This document shows, piece by piece, positions 15,520-24,318 of a stretch of DNA of 43,931 nt. Source of the stretch: CAYVZU01 sp964455935 (GTDB lineage: Bacteria > Fibrobacterota > CAYVZU01); the NCBI GenBank assembly GCA_964455935.1, contig CAYVZU010000016.1:1-43931 (forward strand), written 5' to 3'. Each line of letters starts with the position of its first letter. Positions within the stretch are counted from its first letter, which is position 1. Under the pieces are notes generated by a model. It saw only the letters and a program-made list of their open reading frames with translations. It did no database searches and had not been told where the DNA came from. The position numbers and the translations under genes are program-made.

Positions 15520-17346
15520 CTATTCTACGGTAACGCTTTTGGCCAGATTGCGGGGCTGGTCCACGGAGCATCCGCGCAGAACCGCAATGTGGTAGGCCAG
15601 CAGCTGAAGAGGAATCACGGTTAAAAATGGCGAGAGCATCGAGAGCGTCTTGGGAACGTAGATCACATGGTGAGCCAACTTGGGAAGGATCTTGTCCCTT
15701 TCGGTCCCTATGGCGATAATCTGGCCGCCACGGGCGCGAACCTCCTCGATGTTGCTGATCACCTTGTCGTAGACTCCATCCCGCGGGGCAATGACGACCG
15801 TGGGCATGTCCTTGTCGATAAGGGCAATGGGGCCGTGCTTCATTTCGGCCGCTGGATAGCCTTCGGCGTGGATATAGGAGATCTCCTTCAGCTTCAGGGC
15901 GCCTTCCAGGGCAACGGGGAAGTTGTAGGATCGACCCAGGTAGAGAAAATTTCGCTTCTTGTAATATTTCCGGGCGATTTGCTGAATATACTTGTCGAGT
16001 TTCAATGTCTCGGCCACCTGCCGGGGCAGTTTCTGCAGGGCCGCCACGATCTCCTGGCCATGGGTTGGCGAAATTCTGCGCATGCGCCCCAACAGCAGGC
16101 CCACCATGGCCAATACCGTAAGCTGGCTGGTAAAGGCTTTGGTCGAGGCCACGCCCACCTCGGGTCCGGCATGCAGGTATAGCCCGCCGTTGGTCTCGCG
16201 CGCAATGGTGCTGCCCACCACATTGCAGATCCCCAGTACGGTCGCTCCCTTATGCTTGGCTTCGCGCAGAGCGGCCAGGGTATCGGCGGTTTCGCCGGAT
16301 TGGCTGATGACAAACAGAAGCGATTTCGAATCGATAATGGGATTTCGGTAGCGAAACTCCGAGGCGTACTCCACCTCGACCGGGATGCCGGCCAGTTCCT
16401 CGATCATATATTCGCCGGCGAGGGCCGCGTGCCACGATGTCCCGCAGGCCGCGATGATGATGCGGCGGATCTCGCGCAATTCCTGAATGTTCTGGTTGAG
16501 ACCGTCAAGCCGCACGCTTCCTTCTTCCGCAATCAGATGTCCGCGCATGGCATTGGTGATGGTCTCGGGCTGTTCGTGGATTTCCTTAAGCATGAAATGG
16601 GGATATCCGCCTTTGGCCATCTTGGCGATATCGAAATCCACCCGGTGCACCGAAGGCGTAATCTTCTTGGCATCCAGAGTTGAGGTCTGGTAGCCTTCCG
16701 CCGTGAGTGCAACCAGGTTTCCCTCTCCCAAATAGACCACGTTCTTGGTATGACGGACCAGGGCCGACACATCCGAGGCCAGGAAAAACTCGTCTTCGCC
16801 AACGCCCAGCACCAGCGGGCTTCCCTTTCGGGCGCCCACGATCAGGCCGGGGTTTCGTGAAGAAATCACCGCCAGGCCGTAGGTGCCCTCCAGTTCGAGA
16901 AGGCTGCGACGAACCGCTTCCGCTAAATCGCCCTCGTAATAAGAGTCGATCAGGTGGGCCACGACTTCGGAATCCGTTGCCGAACGAAATTCGCAGCCTT
17001 TTGTCTGGAGCTTCTTTTTGAGGAGTTGATAATTTTCGATGATTCCGTTATGGACGATCGCGATTTCGCCAGACCCATCCAGGTGAGGATGTGCATTGAT
17101 GCGCGAGGGCTCCCCGTGGGTGGCCCATCGTGTATGGGCAATGCCACAGGACCCAACAGGCTTGACCCGGAGCGTGAGGTGGGCAAGTTCGCTGACCTTG
17201 CCTTTTTCCTTAACGACCACCAGCTTTTCTGCATTCTGAATTGCCAGCCCGGCCGAGTCGTATCCGCGATATTCCAGGTTGCGCAATCCCTCGATCAGGA
17301 TTGGCAGAACCTCTTTCCGTCCCACGTATCCAACAATGCCGCACAT
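15520..17346 (-). CDS. glmS: Glutamine-fructose-6-phosphate aminotransferase (glucosamine-6-P synthase)
   Basis: Makes glucosamine-6-P from fructose-6-P and glutamine, the first step toward UDP-GlcNAc for cell wall and LPS. 608 residues, the usual size. It begins MCGIVGYVG with the nucleophilic Cys2 of the glutaminase domain, carries THGEPSRINAHPH and HNGIIENY, and has two SIS sugar-isomerase domains (about 285-425 and 455-590; FVISQSGETADTLAALREAK, EGYPAAEMKHGPIALID). It ends in the conserved KSVTVE. No glmS ribozyme was recognised in the 229 bp upstream. Functionally it opposes nagB at 24319, so the two should be controlled in opposite ways. Confidence 0.96.
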   Translation of the reverse strand: MCGIVGYVGRKEVLPILIEGLRNLEYRGYDSAGLAIQNAEKLVVVKEKGKVSELAHLTLRVKPVGSCGIAHTRWATHGEPSRINAHPHLDGSGEIAIVHNGIIENYQLLKKKLQTKGCEFRSATDSEVVAHLIDSYYEGDLAEAVRRSLLELEGTYGLAVISSRNPGLIVGARKGSPLVLGVGEDEFFLASDVSALVRHTKNVVYLGEGNLVALTAEGYQTSTLDAKKITPSVHRVDFDIAKMAKGGYPHFMLKEIHEQPETITNAMRGHLIAEEGSVRLDGLNQNIQELREIRRIIIAACGTSWHAALAGEYMIEELAGIPVEVEYASEFRYRNPIIDSKSLLFVISQSGETADTLAALREAKHKGATVLGICNVVGSTIARETNGGLYLHAGPEVGVASTKAFTSQLTVLAMVGLLLGRMRRISPTHGQEIVAALQKLPRQVAETLKLDKYIQQIARKYYKKRNFLYLGRSYNFPVALEGALKLKEISYIHAEGYPAAEMKHGPIALIDKDMPTVVIAPRDGVYDKVISNIEEVRARGGQIIAIGTERDKILPKLAHHVIYVPKTLSMLSPFLTVIPLQLLAYHIAVLRGCSVDQPRNLAKSVTVE

Positions 17347-17531
17347 ACCTTAAATCTACCGCCTTCCCAAGAGTGAGTCAACAGCTCCCCAAATGATGGA
17401 TCCAAAGCGGCCCGAGAGTTCCGTCATGTCCGGACAAGCGCCGCACGCATCAAGGAGAAGCGAAAGCAAAAGCAAGGCCTGTTGTGGCCGCAACCGAATT
17501 AGCCTAGCAAGGTATTTTTGCCAAAAGGAAC

Positions 17532-17550
17532 AATAAATTCTACATTTATT
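17532..17550. promoter_or_regulatory. AT-rich palindrome before the lipoprotein gene
   Basis: AATAAAT, five bases, ATTTATT: a perfect 7-bp palindrome 26 bp upstream of the ATG at 17576 and close to a strong GAGGAGG ribosome binding site (17565-17571). It could be an operator or part of an AT-rich promoter. Confidence 0.3.
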
Positions 17551-17575
17551 AAGGGAGTCAAAAAGAGGAGGAAAT

Positions 17576-18724
17576 ATGAACAGGCATGCTCCAGTTCTTG
17601 TTGCTATCTTTATGTTTTATGCGATTAATATGCTGTCTTGTGGGAGTGATGACCCAGCATCGTCGAATTCAGGCACCTCAGGGACAAACACTTCGGGGAC
17701 TACGCAGACCAACACCTCGGCAACAACTCCTTTTTCCGTTAACACGCAGACCGTTGATCCTGCCACCGCCCCTGTTCCGACCAGTCCGTATGCAAATGGG
17801 AACACAACCGCCGTGGGCAGCGACCCTGTTTCCGACGGTTCGGCCGCGCGTCTGCAGGCCTATGGCCAGGAGCAGTACTTCTGGGGAGATCCGGGAACCG
17901 GTACGCAGATTCCGCTGGTGAAGATCGTGACTGCAACGACTAGCGAGGTTACCGATGTTGCGCTGGTCTTCAACCCGGTCTTTACGGAATTAACGTACGG
18001 CGAGGCCTCGGCTGTGAATGGCTGGAATCCGAAACGCCCGCACACCTATCGAGATATTTACGTGAGCGATCACGTGGAGGTTGCTTTCACAAACGGTGCC
18101 GGCGATACGGTCCTGCATGTGAGACTTGACCTGCTTAGCCCAACCACCCTGGTTTCTTCGGGCTATGCCTCGTTGGGCGTGACAGGCGGAGATGGCGCGG
18201 TGATCAAGGGAGACCCCGCGTGGATTCTTTCGTTCGGCACGACAGCCGACGACAACATCAATGTCTGCGGCTGGACCAATGAACTGAGTTCTCCGCCAAC
18301 CGACTCGATCTATTCACCAAATCCGATCAGTACCTGCTACCAGTACCTTGCGGCCTACCGGCTGGCCATCGATCCCGCTGCTTTTGGCCCTTCGGGGTAT
18401 GGTACAGCCTATATGACCTCGGTACACGCCTCTCCCGCGAAAACGCCGCAGGAAACCATTCCGGTCAATGAAGGGCCTCCGCCGCCGACCAACGAACCGG
18501 ATCCTTTCACGCCGGGTTCCGATGAGCCCAACCCAAATCTGCCCGACGCGCCGGATTCCACCGGAACCGGCGGCGATGAGCCGGGCCCATCCCCATCGGA
18601 TTCGTCTGGAACGGGGGGGGGCGAGCCGCCACCGACCGGCTCCGATTCGACCGCAACGGATTCAACCATTACCGGTGGGAACGAGCCGGCGCCGACCTTG
18701 GATACGGTTGACATCGGGATATAA
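17576..18724 (+). CDS. Predicted lipoprotein with Ser/Thr/Pro/Gly-rich ends
   Basis: 382 residues. The signal sequence ends in a lipobox NMLSC with Cys22, then GSDD; the acidic residues right after the Cys are compatible with outer-membrane sorting or retention. A Thr/Ser-rich linker (about 25-75) leads to a central globular part (about 90-280) with FWGDPGTGTQIPLVKI and repeated beta strands. The last 90 residues are low-complexity: related units of about 15 residues such as SDSSGTGGGEPPPTG and STITGGNEPAPT, each with a GG-x-EP core. It looks like a surface-exposed stalked lipoprotein. It is transcribed away from glmS and closed by its own terminator. No family recognised. Confidence 0.65.
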   Translation: MNRHAPVLVAIFMFYAINMLSCGSDDPASSNSGTSGTNTSGTTQTNTSATTPFSVNTQTVDPATAPVPTSPYANGNTTAVGSDPVSDGSAARLQAYGQEQYFWGDPGTGTQIPLVKIVTATTSEVTDVALVFNPVFTELTYGEASAVNGWNPKRPHTYRDIYVSDHVEVAFTNGAGDTVLHVRLDLLSPTTLVSSGYASLGVTGGDGAVIKGDPAWILSFGTTADDNINVCGWTNELSSPPTDSIYSPNPISTCYQYLAAYRLAIDPAAFGPSGYGTAYMTSVHASPAKTPQETIPVNEGPPPPTNEPDPFTPGSDEPNPNLPDAPDSTGTGGDEPGPSPSDSSGTGGGEPPPTGSDSTATDSTITGGNEPAPTLDTVDIGI

Positions 18725-18756
18725 CCCGGTAAACCTATTCGCCCAATGTGGGCCAA

Positions 18757-18793
18757 GAAACCCGACAGGTCAACACTGCCGGGTTTCCTTTTT
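18757..18793 (+). terminator. Rho-independent terminator after the lipoprotein gene
   Basis: GAAACCCG (18757-18764) and CGGGTTTC (18780-18787) form an 8-bp stem, followed by CTTTTTT. It insulates the lipoprotein gene from the pta cluster. Confidence 0.8.
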
Positions 18794-18886
18794 TCCCCGA
18801 TGTCCGAGGATTCCCCTTTTCCACCACCGCCGAGGCCCCTCCCGATTTTTGGAACCGGTTTGTTTCAGGCCCCGCATTCTTTTTTC

Positions 18887-18920
18887 TTGACTCTTGTATA
18901 GACAAGTATTCATCTATACA
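18887..18920 (+). promoter_or_regulatory. GntR/HutC-type operator pair at the pta promoter
   Basis: CTTGTATAGACAAG at 18893-18906 has perfect CTTGT/ACAAG arms and contains GTATAGAC, an exact fit to the GTMTAKAC consensus known for HutC-subfamily GntR regulators (the NagR/YvoA and DasR type). A second copy in the opposite direction, TCTATACA at 18913-18920, repeats GTATAGA and fits 7 of 8 consensus positions. TTGACT at 18887-18892 is a good -35; the -10 is ambiguous but must overlap the second half-site, so binding would block RNA polymerase. A GntR/UTRA regulator is the fourth gene of the operon (21568-22335). The link between site and regulator is inference. Confidence 0.6.
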
Positions 18921-18941
18921 CATCACTTCTGGAGGTCAGCT

Positions 18942-19934
18942 ATGGACATTGTGGCTCAGTTCATGGAAAAAGCGAAAAAAAACCCCAAGCGGATCGTGTT
19001 GCCCGAGGGCGACGACAGTCGGATTGTGGTGGCCGCCGCCAGGGCGCGCGACCTGGGCATTGCCAAGCCCGTGGTCCTGGGCGAACCCGATGCCGTTCGC
19101 AAACTGGCGGCCGAGAATAGGGTCTCGATGGACGGGATCGAAATCGTCTCGTTTAAGGACGAAGGCCGCCTCAACCGCTATGCCGAGGACTATGCCCGTT
19201 CGCGCAACGTGAAGGTCGCGATCGCGAAAAAGGTGGTCGGAAAGCCCCTGGCATTCGGCGGCATGATGGTAAAGGTCGGCGATGCCGACGGATTGGTGGG
19301 CGGCGTGGCCAGCGCAACCGCCTCCATGATTCAGGCGGCCTCGCTCACCGTGGGTTTTCAGGAAGGCCTTTCAACGCCCTCCAGCTTTTTCATCATGGTT
19401 ATGCCGGAGTTTCAAGGGGAAAAAGACAAACCGCTTATCTTCGCCGATTGCGCGGTCAACATCTCGCCCAATGCCAAGCAGTTGGCCGAAATTGGGATCG
19501 CCTCGGGAACCAATGCCAAAGCCCTGCTGGGGATCGAGCCAAAGATCGTTTTTCTCTCCTTCTCGACCAAAGGATCGGCCTCTCACGCGGATGTCGACAA
19601 GGTGATCGAGGCAACGAAGATTGCGCAATCCATGAACTCGGGTTTTGAAATCGACGGCGAAATTCAGGCGGATGCGGCGCTCATCTCCCGCGTGGCGGCC
19701 AAGAAGGTCAAGGAAAGCGCTGTGGCTGGAAAGGCCAATGTCCTGGTCTTTCCCGACCTCGATGCGGGCAACATCTGCTACAAACTTGTTCAATACACGG
19801 CCAATGCAAAAGCACTGGGTCCCATTTTGCAGGGCTTTGCCAAGCCGGTCAACGATATGTCGCGCGGCGCCTCCGTGGAGGATTTGGTGGGTGTCACCGC
19901 AATCACCACGGTCCAGGCGCAAAGCGTTTCGTGA
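18942..19934 (+). CDS. pta: Phosphate acetyltransferase (or butyryltransferase)
   Basis: Converts acetyl-CoA and phosphate to acetyl phosphate. 330 residues, the short single-domain Pta/Ptb size. ATG 18942 is set by GGAGG at 18931-18935; longer readings would run through the operator. Family blocks: RIVLPEGDDSRIVVAAARA near 17, ADGLVGGVASATASMI near 110, FADCAVNISPNAKQLAEIG near 167, and FPDLDAGNICYKLVQ near 268, all strong in the Pta family. It is the first gene of the cluster and is followed after 11 bp by ackA, the classic acetate-fermentation pair. Ptb activity cannot be excluded from sequence. Confidence 0.92.
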   Translation: MDIVAQFMEKAKKNPKRIVLPEGDDSRIVVAAARARDLGIAKPVVLGEPDAVRKLAAENRVSMDGIEIVSFKDEGRLNRYAEDYARSRNVKVAIAKKVVGKPLAFGGMMVKVGDADGLVGGVASATASMIQAASLTVGFQEGLSTPSSFFIMVMPEFQGEKDKPLIFADCAVNISPNAKQLAEIGIASGTNAKALLGIEPKIVFLSFSTKGSASHADVDKVIEATKIAQSMNSGFEIDGEIQADAALISRVAAKKVKESAVAGKANVLVFPDLDAGNICYKLVQYTANAKALGPILQGFAKPVNDMSRGASVEDLVGVTAITTVQAQSVS

Positions 19935-19945
19935 AAGGAATGACG

Positions 19946-21148
19946 ATGAAAGTACTCGTGTTTAATTGCGGAAGTTCTTCCATTAAATACCAGCTCTTCG
20001 ACATGCCCGAAGGCAAGGTGGCCGCCAAGGGGCTGGTCCAGCGCATTGGCGAGGAGACATCGGAGGCGGTGCAGAAAGCGGGATCGCAGCAGATCGAAAT
20101 CAAAGAACGGGTATCGGATCACCGGCAGGGCCTGGAGCTGATCCAGCGCATGCTGACCGACCCGGCCAAAGGGGCCATCAAATCCCTGACCGAAATTGGA
20201 GCCTGCGGTCATCGCGTCGTGCATGGCGGAGAGCGCTTTACGGGTTCGGTCAAGCTCAACGATGAGCTGGAAAAAGCGATTGAGGAATACTTCGACCTGG
20301 CCCCCCTGCACAATCCGCCCAATCTCACCGGAATTCGCGAAGCCAAGCGCATGTTGGGCAACACGCCCCAGGTCGCCTGTTTCGACACGGCGTTTCACCA
20401 GACCATCCCGCAAGTGGCTTACCTGTACGCGCTTCCCTATGATATGTATGAGAAGATGAAGATTCGCCGGTACGGCTTCCACGGCACGTCCCACCGCTAT
20501 GTGGCTCGCCGGGCCGCGGCCCTCATGGGCAAGGACAAGTATGATGCGGACGTGATCACCTGTCATCTGGGCAACGGGTGTTCTATTGCCGCGGTCAAGG
20601 GAGGAAAATCCATTGACACCAGCATGGGGCTGACGCCGCTGGAAGGTGTTGTGATGGGAACGCGCTCGGGCGACTTCGACCCGGCCATTATTTTTCACCT
20701 GGTGCGCAAGGGGTACAAGCCCGACGAACTCGACAAGCTGCTCAACAAGAAGGCGGGCCTTATCGGGATTTCCGGAGTTTCGAACGATGTGCGCGATCTG
20801 GAAACCAAGGCGGCGGCCGGAAACGATAGGGCCAAGCTCGCCCTGGATATTTTCGCCTACCGGATCAAGAAGTACATCGGCACCTACATGGCCGTCCTGA
20901 ATGGATGCGACGCGGTAGTTTTCACGGGCGGCATTGGCGAAAACGGCGCGGCCATGCGGGCGCGTATTCTCCAGAATCTGGAAGGCATCGGAATCAAGCT
21001 CGATCCGGCCAAGAATCAGGCCACAGTCGGCAAGGAAGGCGAGATTCATGCCTCCGATTCAAAGGTCAAGGTTTTCGTAATACCCACCGACGAAGAAGGC
21101 GCCATTGCTCGTGATACTTATGCAATTGCAAGCGGGAAAGCGGCGTGA
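19946..21148 (+). CDS. ackA: Acetate kinase
   Basis: Makes ATP and acetate from acetyl phosphate. 400 residues. The start ATG 19946 is preferred over the ATG at 19940 because AAAGGA (19934-19939) is well spaced and the protein then begins MKVLVFNCGSSSIKYQL, the family's usual N terminus with the phosphate-binding NxGSSS. Later blocks: CGHRVVHGG, ACFDTAFHQTIP with the catalytic Asp, GFHGTSHRYV, and FTGGIGENGAAMRARI. Paired with pta, it gives substrate-level ATP from acetyl-CoA, consistent with fermentative growth on sugars. Confidence 0.95.
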   Translation: MKVLVFNCGSSSIKYQLFDMPEGKVAAKGLVQRIGEETSEAVQKAGSQQIEIKERVSDHRQGLELIQRMLTDPAKGAIKSLTEIGACGHRVVHGGERFTGSVKLNDELEKAIEEYFDLAPLHNPPNLTGIREAKRMLGNTPQVACFDTAFHQTIPQVAYLYALPYDMYEKMKIRRYGFHGTSHRYVARRAAALMGKDKYDADVITCHLGNGCSIAAVKGGKSIDTSMGLTPLEGVVMGTRSGDFDPAIIFHLVRKGYKPDELDKLLNKKAGLIGISGVSNDVRDLETKAAAGNDRAKLALDIFAYRIKKYIGTYMAVLNGCDAVVFTGGIGENGAAMRARILQNLEGIGIKLDPAKNQATVGKEGEIHASDSKVKVFVIPTDEEGAIARDTYAIASGKAA

Positions 21149-21250
21149 AGGAAGGAAAAGCCGGGTGCCGGGAGTCGGGGGGCGGGAACCCGAAGGTCCA
21201 GGCCCGGAACTCAGTGTGATCAACGAATTTAGCCAACCCAGGAGGTTTCC

Positions 21251-21493
21251 ATGTCCGACACATTTGAAAGAATCAAGAAAGTCACCGTCGAGCTTCTGAA
21301 GGCCGATCCGGGCAAGGTCACCGAAAACTCCCGCTTTGTCGAGGACCTGGGCGCCGAGTCGGTCCAGTCCATCGAACTGGTGGCTTCGTTCGAGGAAGAG
21401 TTCGACATCACAATGAACGAGGACGAGGCCCTGGGCGTCAAAACCGTGGGCGACGCGGTCCGGTTCATCGATACCATTCTGGCAAAGAAATAG
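21251..21493 (+). CDS. acpP: Acyl carrier protein with an unusual ESV attachment motif
   Basis: 80-residue four-helix carrier protein. ATG 21251 follows AGGAGG. The phosphopantetheine serine is Ser37 in LGAESVQSIELV; most AcpP proteins have DSL there, while here it is E-S-V. The strongly acidic helix II (FEEEFDI) and end VGDAVRFID are typical of bacterial ACPs. It is not next to fabD/fabG/fabF as the housekeeping ACP usually is; it sits between ackA and a GntR regulator. It could be a second, dedicated carrier, or the only one relocated. A 102-bp G-rich leader separates it from ackA. The symbol is tentative. Confidence 0.8.
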   Translation: MSDTFERIKKVTVELLKADPGKVTENSRFVEDLGAESVQSIELVASFEEEFDITMNEDEALGVKTVGDAVRFIDTILAKK

Positions 21494-21567
21494 ATTCGCG
21501 GCTGGCCGCGCTGCCGCGCGGCTTTACCGTGGATCCAGAAACGACCGGAAATCGAGGAACTGTGCCC

Positions 21568-22335
21568 ATGGCGACGGCCGCTCAACCGAGCACCTCATAC
21601 ATCAACAAGGCTTCGCACATTCCCATCTATGCGCAATTGCAGGAAATCCTGCGGCGCGACATTACCGAAGAGCGCCTTTCGCCCGGCGACCGCCTGCCCA
21701 GCGAAAACGAATTATCCGCGCGTTTTCACATCAGCCGGATGACCGTACGCCAGGCCTTGCGCGAGCTGATTCGTGAAGGGTTGGTGCGGGTGCGCAAGGG
21801 CGAGGGTTCGTTCGTTTCCAGTGATCCCGATGTGCAGATGCTCATCAAACTGGACGGATTCTCGACCGAAATGCAGAAACTGGGACACCGGGTCCACTCG
21901 CAGTTTCTGGAGGCCACCGAAATCGACTCCTACAAGGAGTTTCGGTTGGCCTTTCTGGGCCTGCACGAGAAAAAAGGGGACTCGCTTGTTCGAATCAAAC
22001 GCCTTCGGTTCCTCGATAACACACCCTTTGCCATCGAGACATCGTACTTGAGCGGCCGCATCGGCCGCGATTTGCTGAACCGCCGCTTCGACCGCAGCTT
22101 CTCGATTTATCGCTTTCTCGAACAGGAATGCCGGATCGATCTGGCCAAGGCCGAACACATGATCGAGCCTCTGCTCGCCGATGCGATGACCGCCAAACTG
22201 CTGCGGATCAAGCCCGGCAGGCCGGTTCTCTCCCTGAGCGGAACCACATATTCAAGCGAAGGATTGCCGGTGGAGTACCTTGAAGGAATCTATCTTGGAG
22301 ACAAATACAAACTTAAGATCTCAATTGGACGATAG
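21568..22335 (+). CDS. GntR-family transcriptional regulator with UTRA domain (HutC subfamily)
   Basis: 255 residues. An N-terminal winged helix (about 15-85; YAQLQEILRRDI, LPSENELSARFHISRMTVRQALRELIREG) is followed by a UTRA ligand-binding domain (about 95-250; FSTEMQKLGHRVHSQFLEA, LRFLDNTPFAIETSYL, LEGIYLGDKYK). UTRA regulators such as NagR and DasR sense glucosamine-6-P or GlcNAc-6-P; with nagB two genes downstream, an amino-sugar phosphate effector is a reasonable inference. ATG 21568 is chosen for GAGGA nine bases upstream; GTG 21562 is possible. Probably represses the pta promoter through the GTMTAKAC sites at 18893-18920. Six bases of spacing to the next stretch carry the SD of the DUF4954 gene. 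Confidence 0.88.
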   Translation: MATAAQPSTSYINKASHIPIYAQLQEILRRDITEERLSPGDRLPSENELSARFHISRMTVRQALRELIREGLVRVRKGEGSFVSSDPDVQMLIKLDGFSTEMQKLGHRVHSQFLEATEIDSYKEFRLAFLGLHEKKGDSLVRIKRLRFLDNTPFAIETSYLSGRIGRDLLNRRFDRSFSIYRFLEQECRIDLAKAEHMIEPLLADAMTAKLLRIKPGRPVLSLSGTTYSSEGLPVEYLEGIYLGDKYKLKISIGR

Positions 22336-22344
22336 GAGGAATTG

Positions 22345-24309
22345 ATGGCTGCCAAGGATCGGGCGCTGACAAGCCCCGAAATCGATTTGCTCAAACAGAA
22401 TGGGTGCTGGACCGAAGACTGGGGCCGCATCAAGGTCGCCGATGGGTTCGACGCCAAGCGCGTGGCGTTCACGGTGTTTCAGGGCGACGTGCGGATTGGC
22501 TCGCTGCGGGGTCAAGTGGAAGGCGCCGATGGCGTTAAAAAGAACGCCGGCATTTTTCGCGCCAATCTTGCCGATGTAAACATGGGCAACGATTGCCTTA
22601 TTTCCAACGTAGGCTGGCTCTCGAAGTTGGACATCGACGACGGCGTTGTCATCGAGAACTGTTCTTCGATCAGCTGCAAGGGCGAGACCACGTTTGCCAA
22701 CGGACATGAAATCGCGGTTCTCAACGAAGGCGGCGGCCGTGAATTGAAGATGACCGCCGAGACCAGCGCCCCGGTTGCCTACCTGACGGTCCTGTATCGC
22801 GACCGCAAAGCGTTGATTGCCAAGCTCAACAAGCTGGCCGAGGACTTTGCCGCCCGGCGCAAGTCGAATCGCGGGTTCATCGGGGCGGGCGCCAGAGTCG
22901 TCAATTGCAGCGAAATCGTAAACACCTGGATCGGCCCAAAGGCCGTTGTCAACAGCGTGCTCTCACTCAAAGAGGGAACCGTTGATTCAAGCGCCGAGGC
23001 TCCCACGTCCGTGGGCAACGGCGTCATCGCGGAGCATTTCATTTTTCAAAAGGGCGCCAGTGTGCAGGACGGCGCCATGATTTGCGCCAGCCTGGTGGGC
23101 GAGGGCACGCGGATCGGAAAGCAGTTTTCATCCGAAAACTGCGTGTTCTTCGCCAACTCCGAGGGCTTTCATTCCGAGGCCTGCTCGCTTTTTGCGGGGC
23201 CGTATTCCGTGACTCACCATCGCTCCACGCTGCTGATCGCCGCGCTCTGCTCGTTTTACAATGCGGGCAGCGGCACGAACCAGTCCAACCACATGTATAA
23301 GCTGGGTCCCATCCATCAGGGAATCATGGAGCGCGGCTGCAAAACAGGCTCGTTCTCGTATCTGTTGTGGCCGTCCCGTGTGGGCGCCTTTACCGCCGTG
23401 ATCGGCAAGCATTACGCCAACTTCGACACGGCCGATTTTCCGTTCTCGTATATCAACGAAGAAGGCGGGAAATCCACGCTGGTGCCGGGCATGAACTTCT
23501 TCACGGTCGGCACGCTGCGCGACGGGGAGAAATGGCCTTCGCGCGACCGGCGCAAAACCAGCCGTAAATTGGACCTGATCATCTTCGACGTCCTTTCGCC
23601 GTACACGGCCCAGAAAATGATCCGCGGCCAGCAGATCCTCCTGGATCTTTATGCCAAGGCGGAAAAGGGCCAGGAATATGTGACCTATAATGGAATCAAC
23701 ATCAAGCGCCTGCTTCTGAAGACCTGCAGCCGCTATTACGGCCTGGCGCTTGATAAATATTTCGGAGACCTTCTGGCGCAGCGCGTGGAGGGGCTGGGGG
23801 CCAAGACCGTGCGCGATGTGCTCAAGCCGGATCCCAAGGGCGGTGCCGGTGATGACGAGTGGGTTGACCTGTGCGGCCTGCTCTGCTCGAAAAAACGCGC
23901 CGACGCCTTGTGCTCCGATGTCGAATCCGGCAAGATCAAGAGCCAGGAAGAGCTCTACGACGCGCTTCTTGCGATCTACAATGCCTACAAAGCGGACGAG
24001 TGGAACTGGTTTCTGGCCAATTACCGGAAGCTCAAAGGACGCGATCTGGCCGATGAATCCGGCGAAGGCTTGACGGCCCTGCTTAATGCCTGGAAGGAGG
24101 CCCGCAGCAAGCTGGTCAATATGGTTTTAAGCGATGCCGAGAAGGAGTTCGTGGGCAATACGCGTACGGGTTTTGGCATCGATGGCCATCGCGACGAGGA
24201 CTTTGAGGCTGTCCGGGGGAGCATGGAGACCAACAAGTTCGTGAAGAAGCTGAAATCGGAGTTGGACGAGGTGACAAAGCGCCACCAAGCCATAATAACA
24301 AAACTATAG
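22345..24309 (+). CDS. DUF4954-family protein, left-handed beta-helix-like, function unknown
   Basis: 654 residues. ATG 22345 follows AGGAGG (22334-22339). The first two thirds are full of short hydrophobic-Gly-Asn units such as ANLADVNMGNDCLISNVG, GFIGAGARVVNCSEIVNTWI and GASVQDGAMICASLVGEG, the pattern of hexapeptide left-handed beta-helices in nucleotidyltransferases and acyltransferases. Conserved-looking core: HHRSTLLIAALCSFYNAGSG, HMYKLGPIHQGIMERGCKTG (about 316) and GKHYANFDTADFPFSYINEE (about 353), with His/Asp/Cys that could form an active site. The last 240 residues are helical and charged. I match it to DUF4954 from recall. Followed after 9 bp by nagB, so a role in amino-sugar or glycan metabolism is likely; no reaction is established. 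Confidence 0.7.
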   Translation: MAAKDRALTSPEIDLLKQNGCWTEDWGRIKVADGFDAKRVAFTVFQGDVRIGSLRGQVEGADGVKKNAGIFRANLADVNMGNDCLISNVGWLSKLDIDDGVVIENCSSISCKGETTFANGHEIAVLNEGGGRELKMTAETSAPVAYLTVLYRDRKALIAKLNKLAEDFAARRKSNRGFIGAGARVVNCSEIVNTWIGPKAVVNSVLSLKEGTVDSSAEAPTSVGNGVIAEHFIFQKGASVQDGAMICASLVGEGTRIGKQFSSENCVFFANSEGFHSEACSLFAGPYSVTHHRSTLLIAALCSFYNAGSGTNQSNHMYKLGPIHQGIMERGCKTGSFSYLLWPSRVGAFTAVIGKHYANFDTADFPFSYINEEGGKSTLVPGMNFFTVGTLRDGEKWPSRDRRKTSRKLDLIIFDVLSPYTAQKMIRGQQILLDLYAKAEKGQEYVTYNGINIKRLLLKTCSRYYGLALDKYFGDLLAQRVEGLGAKTVRDVLKPDPKGGAGDDEWVDLCGLLCSKKRADALCSDVESGKIKSQEELYDALLAIYNAYKADEWNWFLANYRKLKGRDLADESGEGLTALLNAWKEARSKLVNMVLSDAEKEFVGNTRTGFGIDGHRDEDFEAVRGSMETNKFVKKLKSELDEVTKRHQAIITKL

Positions 24310-24318
24310 GAGGGACCC

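Noticed and set aside
17347..17575. glmS ribozyme in the glmS leader
   Set aside because: No matching catalytic core or conserved pseudoknot pattern was recognised on the minus strand; the region is short and holds the divergent lipoprotein promoter.
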